Of a stretch of DNA of 64,000 bases, positions 44,677 to 56,600 are shown one piece after another. A model generated the notes under the pieces. That model searched no databases, had not been told where the DNA came from, and was given only the letters and a program-made list of their open reading frames with translations. Position 1 is the first letter of the stretch; every line of letters starts with the position of its first letter. Made by a program: the position numbers and the translations under genes. The DNA is taken from assembly GCA_002423395.1 (NCBI GenBank), contig DIVZ01000005.1, positions 124,001 through 188,000 of the forward strand, written 5' to 3'. This DNA comes from Eubacteriaceae bacterium UBA6119 (GTDB lineage: Bacteria; Bacillota; Clostridia; Eubacteriales; UBA1433).

Positions 44677-47600
44677 ATGTATCGTGGTTTTAAAAAAAAT
44701 TTAAAAAAATACAATAAAATATTTATTGTACTATTATGCATTTTAACTATAACTTCTTTTTATTGGGTGGATAAAGCAGTACTTGCTGCAAGTCCGTACT
44801 ATTTCAGAGGATATGATACAGAAAATATAACGAGCAATACGTTTTCATATTCGGGCGCTCATCTTGACGGGACAAACATAGTAATGACGGATGAGACTCT
44901 CGGTGAAGCAGTAGGATTTTTAAGTCTTAATGAACCAGGTCACGACATTTCTACTTCAGTGGATTTGGGCGGCTTGGAAATAGACTTCGCAACAACATCT
45001 GTGGTTGCTCAGGAAGGTACTGCAGGGTCGGAAAATGACGTTCCGACCGTAAAAATTGATTTCTGCGGCTCAAATTATTCTAACGTAATTTCTACTGAAA
45101 CAATTGCTAAAGCAAACAACGCAGTAGCAGGCAGTGTAGTGCTTTCTTCCAACGTTACAATACCTTCCGGCACGCGTTCTTTAATAATTTATCTTGACGG
45201 CCAAAATACTAACCAAACAAGCTCCAATACAGTAGTGTTTCAAAATACAAGTTTTATAATACATGATCAATCAGCTCCGTCTTGCGGCGTTAATTATAAT
45301 ACATCTTGGACAAACGGCTCTGTAACAATAACAGTTACTGCCGCCGATTCCGACAGCGGTCTTGAAGGAATTTATAAAGACGGAACAAAAGTAAGTTCAA
45401 CATCACCTTATTCTTTCACAGTTTCATCTAACGCAAGTTACTTAATATACAGCAAAGATTATGCTCAAAAAACATCCGCGACTCAGAACGTAACAATTAA
45501 CAATATAGATAAAACGGTACCTTCCGCTCCTGCGTCAATAACTTTATCTCATGACAGCTGGACGAATACGGATGTTGGCATTACTATGCCGACACTTACA
45601 CAAGATTCCGGTTCTCCAATAAGATATATTTATAAAATCGATTCAGGTTCTTGGCAGGATTTACCGAATAATTTTATTCTAAGCAACAGCGGACAATATA
45701 ATATCAGCGTTGCGGTTGCTGATGCTGCCGGCAATGTCTCTTCAAGTGTTTCGGATATAATTTATATAGATAAGCTTGCGCCTGTAATTAACAATGTTAG
45801 CCAGACAGTTTCTTCGGGTAGCTGCGTAATATCAGTTAACACCTCTGATGCAGGACTGTCCGGACTGAAAGAAACAAAATACGCGTCAGGCAGTCATGAT
45901 GCAGCTTACTTTACTTCCGGCGGCACTTCTTTTACCGACGGAGCGTTTACGGTGTCAACAGGCGGTATATATACTATATATATATCGGATAACGCGGGCA
46001 ACTTTATTACTTCGGAATATACATTAAATACTGCTCCGTCAATAGTTGATTTATTAGACGTAAACATGAATGAAGACGAGATTTATAATGTGCCTTTAAA
46101 CATAACTGAAAATGAAACAAGTCTTGACAAGCTAAGCGTAACGGCAACCTCTTCGGATACAACTTTAATACCCAATATTATTATTAATCAGTCGTCAGAT
46201 GAAATTAGCCTGGACATTGTTCCGGGAGCAAATCTTTTCGGCGGACCCGTAACCATTACAGTTGAGGTTTCGGATGAACAGGGAGAAAAAGTTACAGATA
46301 CTTTCAGTGTTACGGTACTTGCCGTAAACGATGCGCCTATTGCGCTTGACGATGCAGGTATTGTAACAAACGAAGATGAAAGCATCAGAATTGATGTTCT
46401 TGCTAACGATTCCGACTTAATAGACGGCGATTCGCTTACTATAATTGATGCAGGCACTCCGCTGCACGGTACTGCAAGCGTAGTTAACGGAAAAATTAAA
46501 TATATTCCTTCCGCTGATTATAACGGAACCGACAGTTTTACTTATACAATATCAGACGGGAACGGCGGCACGGCTTCGGCTAAAGTTTATATCAGCGCAA
46601 CAGATGTAAATGACGCGCCCGTTGCAGCGGACGATACGGCACAGACAGTTGAAGATTCAAGTGTCTTAATAGATGTTTTGATAAATGACAATGATATAGA
46701 TATGACAACTACTGATAATGAAGAAATATCATTAATTTCAGCAACAAACGGTTCTCACGGCACAACAGTTATAGAAAACGGCAAAATTAGATATACGCCG
46801 AACGCTGACTGGTTTGGTAAAGACGTATTTACGTATACAATAAGCGATAAAGCAGGCCTTACGGATACGGCCTTCGTAACTGTAACAGTTTTGGGTATTA
46901 ACGATCTTCCGCAGTTTACAGGACTGAATGATGAATACACAATTAACGAAGACAGCATAGCCGCTCCTGTTACCTTCTCAATTTCGGATGCAGAAACAGA
47001 AAATAGAAGCCTTATGCTTCAGGCGGTATCGCTTAATGAAAATATAATAGAAAACGGCAAAGTTAAAATTGAAGGACTAGGAGATGAGTCTGCTTCTGTT
47101 AGTATAAAATTAACGCCGGCTGCCAACGCTTATGGGGACGTTACGATAAAACTTGCTTTAGGCGACGGCTTTACTACAGTATTTAAAACAATTGCAGTTC
47201 ACGTGGCGAATGTCAACGATAATCCCGTGGCATATGCAGATGAAATTAAATATGATGAAGACACACCGTATGTTTTAATTAATACAAATAATCTCATCTC
47301 AAATGATAAGGACATAGATAAAGACACGCTTAGTTTCAATGGTATTAACACAACAACCAGCGTGGGTACATTAGAACAGGTAGATTCAGATACATATAAA
47401 TACATACCTCAGGCCGATTATGACGGAACGGACAGTTTTTCATACATTGTTATAGACAATAACGGCGGAAGCGCAATAGGCACATGCACGTTAATTGCCA
47501 ATCCTATAAATGACGCTCCGAGTATAACAATACCGCAAGCGGAATACATAACAAATGAAGATACAACAATATCGGATATTAATTTAAATATTTATGATAA

Positions 47601-50600
47601 AGAAACAAATGCGTCAGGTCTTATTGTAAGAGCCGGAAGCAATAATACAGATTTAGTATCTGCGGATAAAATATCTGTTATAAACAATAATGACGGCACA
47701 TGCACGTTAACTGTAGAGCCTATGCCCGATGCAAACGGCACGGCTGTTATAAATGTAACAGTAAGCGACGGCAGCTTATCAAGCACAAAAAGCGTTAATT
47801 TGAAAATTAATGCTGTAGCCGATGCTCCTGTTGCAGTGGATGATTCTATATATGTTCCCATATCGGGAAAACAATCATTCAACGCAATGTTTAATGACAG
47901 AGACGCGGACGGCGATGAGATAAATGTAGTAAGTTTTGATGCATCTTCTCTTTCCGGCTTGCTTACATATAATGATATTACTAAAAAATTTACATATTGG
48001 GCGTCAAGCGGTGAACACGGGGAAAGCACGTTTACATACACTATTTCAGACGGCGATGAAACCACGTCTGACTCAACGGCGACTGTAACACTTGATGTAC
48101 ATAATATTAACCATGCTCCGCAGATAAGCGCAATAGCCAATCAGCATATTGCCGAAGACAGCAGAGTTGACGGAATTTCTATTAAAGTAAGCGATGAAGA
48201 TTATAACGATACAATATCAGTTAATGCAACTTCGAATAACACAACTCTGATACCGCAGGATTATGAAAATAATATAATTATTACCGATAATCACGACGGC
48301 ACATATGCATTGAGTCTTGTGCCTGCGGCAAATATGAACGGAAACGTAAATATTACAGTAACGGCTACAGATGCGGCAGGTTCTTCTGACAGCACAACAT
48401 TTACTTTGTACGTATATCCGGATAATGACGCTCCGCTTGCTGTTGATGACGCAGTATCAACAAATGAGGATAACAGCGTAGGGTTAAATCTGCTTTCCAA
48501 CGACAGCGATCCGGAAGGCGATAATATTTGGATTAATTATATACAAACTCCTTCACATGGCATAATTTCAAGAAGCGGAAACGCTTATACCTACACTCCT
48601 TACGGCAATTATAGCGGAACGGAAGTGCTGACATACAAGACAACGGATGGTCAGAATGCAAGTACTGCAACGGTAACAATAACAGTAAACCCTGTAAACG
48701 ATGCGCCTATAGCATGGAGCGACTGGAGAGAGCTTCCCAATGAAATCAATCAGTCATCTGTGATAAGCGTGCTTTCTAATGACTACGACCCTGACGGAGA
48801 TACAATTCACCTGTATCAGATTATCAATCAGCCGAGTTTCGGAACAGCGGTAGTTAATGCAAACGGCACTGTAACGTATACTCGTACTTCTATATCTGCC
48901 AACGCCAACGGAGCGGATTCGTTTACTTACAGAATAATTGACCGCGAAACGGCATCGGGAGACTACAGCTACGATGACGCGACCGTATATATAGGCGTGG
49001 AATTTACAAGTTCGTTATACACCTATGATAAATATGTAAGCTGCATGGAAGACGCTGCTGCGTTTACAATAACCCTGCCCATATCTAACCCTAACAACGT
49101 TAATTTAGAACTTACGATAAATGACACAACATCACTTGGCACGTTTGAAGTAATAGACGCAACTCATGTACAGTTTACTCCTGCGGCAAACGCTTACGGC
49201 AATGCATCAATTACATATACCGCAGAGCAAGTCGGCGGCGGCGAGTCTATCGGCGGAGAAATTATACTTACCGTATATCCGGTAAATGATGAGCCCATAA
49301 TCGACAGCGCGCCTGCAAGCGTATCATGCGACGAGGATTCGGCCGGAAGCGTGTTTAATGTTTTGTTCCACGATATTGACTGCACAGACGGAGACTTGGT
49401 ATTCTACGCATACGCGCAGAACACATCTTCATCTTGCCCCGTAGTGCTTACATCTGATATACAAATAAACAGACAGACAGGAACAGCGACAGTAAATGCA
49501 AAACCCATTGAAAACGCCAACGGCGCTGTCAACATTATTGTAGGAGTAAGCGACGGCATATCCAAGACTGAGCGCACGGTTGCTATGACGGTAAATCCCG
49601 TTGACGATTATCCGTATGTAACTTCGGTTAATAAAACTTTGTATGAAGATACGAATGTTACGTTCGGAGTAATTTTACCTAACAGTGATGTTGATAATGA
49701 CGGGCTTAAAGTATCCATTGCAAGCGGGGACGCGCCTGCGCACGGTGCGGCTATTGTAAATGCCGACGGTACAATTACGTACACGCCAAATGAAGATTAC
49801 TACGGAGATGACAGCTTAGTATTCAGTGTGTCGGATGACACCTCAGCAGGTCTTACAAGCAAGCAGACGGCATATTTTACAATAACGCCTGTTAATGACC
49901 AGCCTGTAATATCTAATTTAAATTACTATCAGTCAACAAAAGAAGACACGCCTAAAGACGTTAATCTTACAGTAACTGATGTAGATAATGATTTATCGGC
50001 ATCTTCTTGCTATACAATAACTTCAAGTAACCAAGATTTAATACCGAATTCAAATATATCAATATCACAGGTATCCGGCTATGATATGAAAGTATACCTT
50101 GTTCCGAAAGCTAATGCATACGGCAGCACGATAATCTCAATAACTGCAAGTGACGGTGAGCTCTCTACAAAAGCTGAATTTAAGCTTACTGTTGAGTCGG
50201 TTAATGACGTACCTGTAGCTAATGATGATACTGCAAGTGTTGATGAAAATGTCGGAGCATCTGTCGGAAAAACAAGCGTTACAATAAATGTAACAGGAAA
50301 TGACACTGATGTAGAAGATACAACTCTAAAAGTCAGCGCTATTTCCAATATATCAACCGGTACGGTAACAAATAATAATGACGGTACTCTTACATACAGT
50401 GCGGACGGTGATTATAACGGAACAATAACATTTGACTACACCGTAATGGATAGCAGCGGTGCGAGTGATACGGCAAGCGTTACGGTAACAATAAATGCAA
50501 TGAATGATCCGCCTAAAACAGTTGATGATTATAAAACAACACAGGAAGATACCCAGGCGGTTATAGCCGTTCTTGCAAATGATACTGACGTTGAAGGCGA

Positions 50601-53600
50601 TATGCTTTCACTTACAGACGTATACGGATGCACTCACGGAACAGCCGATATAGAGGGTAATAATATTGTCTATACGCCGAATGAAAATTATTACGGTACA
50701 GACCAATTTACATATGAAGTTTCAGACGGTAACGGCGGTACATCTACAGCGATTGTTCATATGACAATCACTTCTGTAAATGACGCTCCCGTAATTGAAA
50801 AACATTCTTCAAACAGCGGCGATTGGACAATGGATGAAGATACAACGGCGCAGTTTAACTTTACGGTAACTGATCCCGAAACGCCTACAGCAAATCTTAT
50901 TATTACAATAGATTCGCAGAATACGACAATACTTAAAAACACAGGCATTGTTCTTTCTACAAACGATGAAGGGTATAAAACTATTACAGTTACTCCGGAA
51001 GAAAACGCAAACGGCACGGTGTCAATAGAAATAAATGCTACAGACGGCGATTTGACCTCGACAAAAGTATTTGAGATTACTATTAACCCGTCTAATGACC
51101 CTCCTGTAGTTGATCTTTGCTCAATATCAACATTTGAAGATGTTTCCTTTAACGGACAATTATCTTCAACAGATATAGACGATGAAAGCGCAACTTACTC
51201 AAAAGTTACAAATCCGTCTCACGGGACTGTTGAAGTAAACAGTAACGGCTCATTTACATACACGCCGGAAGCAAACTACTCCGGAGCTGACAGCTTTGAA
51301 GTAATGGCTGACGACGGACATATAAGCAACAATACATCAACGGGAACAGTATACATTACAGTTAATCCTGCTAATGATAAACCGGACGCGACTGACGATA
51401 ATGTGACAGTTACGGAAGACACTCCTCAAGTAATAGATGTTCTTTCGAATGATACAGATGTTGACATAAGCGCCGGAGATAAAATTACTATTACATCGGT
51501 ATCAAAACCGTCTCACGGCAATGCTTCTGTAGCGGACGGAAAAGTTAGCTATACTCCTGATGAAAACTATAACGGGACAGACAGTTTTACATACACAATT
51601 TCGGATAATGAAGGAGAAGTCGACAGTGCGGCTGTAAATATTACGATAACGTCTGTAAATGACGCTCCTGCTAACGGCAATGACATTTCACAAACTGATG
51701 AAGATACAGCCGTAATAATAGAAGCTGTAAATAATGATGATATAGATTTAACAACAAATTCGGATACGGAAAAAGTTAATGCAATATCGGTTGATGATCC
51801 GACGCACGGAACTGCTGTCATAAGTGATGACAAGCAAAAAATTACATATACGCCTGATGAGAACTGGTTCGGAACGGAAGTGTTCTATTACACAGCACAG
51901 GACTCAGGGGAACTTACGGCAAGCTTCAGCGTAACGGTAACAGTCAATTCGGTAAATGACGCGCCTGTAATAGTACAGACACTGCCCAACATTTCTACAA
52001 ATGAAGATACGACCAGCAGCGAGGTTACATTTACAGTTACTGACGTTGAAGACAATGACGGCGAACTGGATGTAGCGGTTACGCATAATAACAGCACGCT
52101 GCTTCCGATAGTTACAACATCCCCTGATGCAAACGGAAACTGTACGTTTACCGTAACTCCGAAAGCAAATAAAAACGGCACAGCGCAAATTACAGTAACT
52201 GTAACAGACTCTGACAGCGCAACGGATGCTCAGATGTTTACTCTTACTGTTAATGCAGTAAATGACGTACCATTAGCGCAGAATGATGCCGCAACCACAA
52301 ATGAAAACACGGCTAAAACAATAGACGTACTGTTAAACGATGATGTTGATTTATCTAATGAGGGTGACACATTAACATTATTAGCACTTTCAAACCCGTC
52401 ATACGGCAGCGCCGCAATTGTTAATAATAAGCTGGTGTATACGCCGAATGCAAACCTTGGAAATAAAACAAATTATAATGATATAATTACTTATCTTATG
52501 AAAGATGATTCGGGTGCGGAATCAGCCGCGAACGTTATAATTACGGTAACACCCGTTAACGACGCTCCGATTATTTCAAGCATTGCCGATATATCGGGAA
52601 TAGATGAAGATGCAATTGAAGGAATCGGAGTTATAGGATTTACAGTGACAGATGAAGAAGATGATGACGATAATTTGTCTGTAACTGTTGCGTGCAATAA
52701 TACCGCATTGTTCCCGCTTGCGAATATAACAGTTACTAATCCGTCAGGAGGAACAGGTACGGAACGTACTGTTCAGGCAATTCCGGCGGCAGATATGTTC
52801 GGTACTGCTACTATTACACTTACTGTGCATGATTCGCAGGGAAGAACAAGTTCTGAAGCATTTACAGTAACTGTAAATTCGGTCAATGACACTCCCGAAA
52901 ACGGAAACGATTCATTTACTGTAGTAGAAGATATTAGAACGCAGTTGGATGTTCTTGACAATGATGATGTAGACTATCAGACAACTCCTGATAATCTAAC
53001 AATAACAGATGTAACAGCTGCGCCAACGCACGGCACAGTAGAAATAGCGGCCGATGGGAAATCAATATACTATACAACAGAAAAAGACGGCAATTTGCCG
53101 GACAGCTTTACTTATAAAATATATGACTCTTATGGTGACGCATATTATGAATTTAATGTAGATATTACAGTAACGCCTGTAAATGATGCACCGGTAGTAA
53201 CACTGACAGGGCAAGAGACATATACGGTTTACGAAGGCGTAGCGAAAAATGATATACCGTTTACTGTAACTGATGTAGATAACAATGTAGACACTTTAAC
53301 GGTAACTGCGGCGAGCAGTAACCCGATACTGGTATACAAAGGGCTGAAATTTGATACTACAACAGGAACAGACCGTACAATAGATGTTCAGCCGTATCTT
53401 AAATGGAACGGCACTACTACTATAACGATAACGGCAAAAGACGCTTCAGGCGATACAGGTTCTGCCAGCTTCACGTTTACAGTAGACAGTGTAAATGAAG
53501 CTCCTGTCGCGAATAACGATGCATTTACAATACCTGAAGATGCTCTCACTAAAGTAGATGTACTTGCCAACGATACCGACGGCGACCTTGAAACTAACCC

Positions 53601-56600
53601 CGATACTGAGCATATAGTAGTAAAATCTGTAGTAGATAACGATCCTAATGCTATTATCACAGTTGCCGAAGACGGAAGCGGCGTTAATATACAGCCTAAC
53701 GCAAATTATAACGGTCCTGTAAGCTTTACTTATATAGTGAATGATACCGCAGGCTCAGAAAGCGGCAGTGCGACAGTAAACGTAACAGTATCACAAGTAA
53801 ATGACGCGCCTGTAGCGGACGATGACAGCGCGGTAACAAACGAAGATACTCCTGTAACAATAGACGTGCTTGACGGCGATACGGATATAGACCAAGACAT
53901 CACGCTTAACGCGAATCCGTCTGCGGAAGTGCTGAGTATATCAATAGACGAAGCAGACCTTATAAAACCCGCTCACGGAAGTATCTCAATAGTAGATAAT
54001 AAGATAGTGTATACTCCTGACGCGAACTACAACGGAACAGACAGCTTTGAATATAATTCAGATGACGGCGAAGCTTTAGATAAAGCTACAGTGTCAGTAA
54101 CGATTTATCAGGTAAATGATAATCCTGTAGCGAATACTGATACTGCGTCAACAAATGAAGATACAGCTAAAACAATAGATGTGCTCTTAAATGATACAGA
54201 TGTAGATACGGTAGCAGCTGATAACGAGGATGCACTGCATGCTAAAGCAGACTTTTCTATCACGTCAGCAAACGTAAACGCTCCTGCAAACGGAAGCGTA
54301 GCGATAGTTGACAATAAACTGGTATATACTCCTAACGAAAATTACTATGGTTCAGACAGCATAACATACACAATATCAGACGGACACGGCGGAAGCGCAA
54401 CGGGAACAGCAAATATAACCATTGCAAGCGTAAACGACCTGCCGATATTTGCAACAACACCTGCAAATATGAACCTCACCGAAGATAGTGATAACGGAGT
54501 TGAAAGCTTCACGGTATCGGATATAGAAACAGCAGGAACAAACCTTAATGTAACGGTAGTAAGCAGTTCGAATACAACTCTGATAGCGACAAGTAATGTA
54601 GCAATAACAAAAGGAACTGACGGAGCCCGTACGGTAACAGTAAATCCGAAAGATAACCAAAACGGAAGCTCGAATATAAAACTGCGCGTAACAGACGCAA
54701 ACTCGGGAACTAAGGACTATACATTTACAGTAACTGTAGCCGCAGTAAACGACGCGCCTGTAGGAATAGATAATAACGCGGAAATAAATGAAGATACAAG
54801 CTATACCGTAGCGTGGACAACACTTACAAGCGATGTTGATATAGCAACAAACGCAGACAGCATAGGAGTGTCAATTAAAGCGGAAGATAACGCAAGCCAC
54901 GGCACAGCGACAGTAGCAGGCAATAATATAGTCTATACGCCTATAGCTAACTTTAACGGAACAGACAGCTTTACATATACGGTAACAGACAGCATGGGAG
55001 CAACCGACACAGGCGTAATATCAGTCACAGTATCACAAGTAAATGACGCGCCTGCAGCGGACGATGACAGCGCGGTAACAAACGAAGATACTCCTGTAAC
55101 AATAGACGTGCTTGACGGCGATACGGATATAGACCAAGACATCACGCTTAACGCGAATCCGTCTGCGGAAGTGCTGAGTATATCAATAGACGAAGCAGAC
55201 CTTATAAAACCCGCTCACGGAAGTATAACAGTTACAGATAATAAGATACGCTATACTCCTGACGCGAACTATAACGGAACAGACAGCTTTGAATACAACT
55301 CAGATGACGGCGAAGCTTTAGATAAAGCTACAGTGTCAGTAACGATTTATCAGGTAAATGATAATCCTGTTGCGGTAACAGACAGCGCGACAACAGATGA
55401 TGAAGTTCCTGTCAGTGTGAATGTCCTTGAAAATGACACTGATGTTGACACGGTTGCGGCTAATAACCAGGATGTGCTGCATTCAGCAGACACATTCAGT
55501 TTAGTATCTTATGATTTTATAGGTGATGCGCATGGTACATTATCAAATATTGGAGGAACAATAACATATACTCCTTCATTGAATTTTAAAGGTACGCAGG
55601 AAATAGCATATGTTGTAAGCGATGGAAACGGCGGAAGTGCGACAGGCCAACTGATAGTATCAGTAAATGAAGAAAATGATAAACCTGTAGCTAATGACGA
55701 TGAAATTTCTACTGATGAAGATACGCCTGTAACATTTAATGTACTTTCAAATGATACAGACCAAGATATCGGCGATGAAATGAGCTTTGTAATGTTTACT
55801 CAGGATACAAGTTCGCTGCCGGGAAGTTTTAGCGCAAACGCTAACGGCAGTATAACATATACTCCTGATGAAAATTACAACGGCACATTTACTTTAAGTT
55901 ATCAAATGAAAGACAAAGCCGGGCTTACAGACGAAGCCGTTATTACAATAACGGTAGCGGCAGTAAACGACGCGCCTGTAGGAATAGATAATAACGCGGC
56001 AATAAATGAAGATACAAGCTATACCGTAGCGTGGACAACACTTACAAGCGATGTTGATATAGCAACAAACGCAGACAGCATAGGAGTGTCAATAAAAGCT
56101 GCAGATAACGCAAGCCACGGTTCAGCGACAGTAGCAGGCAATAATATAGTCTATACGCCTATAGCAAACTTTAACGGAACAGACAGCTTTACATACACAG
56201 TAACAGACAGCGCAGGAGCAACAGATACAGGCGTAATAAGCGTAACAGTATCTCAGGTAAATGACGCGCCTGCAGCGGATGATGACAGCGCAGTAACAAA
56301 CGAAGATACCCCTGTTACAATAGACGTGCTTGACGGAGATACGGATATAGACCAGGATGCAAGCCTTAACGCAAATCCGTCAGCGGAAGTGCTGAGTATA
56401 TCAATAGACGAAGCAGACCTTATAAAACCCGCTCACGGAAGTATCTCAATAGTAGATAATAAGATAGTGTATACTCCTGACGTGAACTACAACGGAACAG
56501 ACAGCTTTGAATACAACTCAGATGACGGAGAAGCGCTGGATAAAGCTACAGTATCAGTAACGATTTATCAGGTAAATGATAATCCTGTTGCGGTTAATGA

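Noticed and set aside
53789..56594. Near-identical repeats as a CRISPR array or mobile element
   Set aside because: The repeats are in-frame coding units of the giant protein with no spacers, terminal inverted repeats or transposase.
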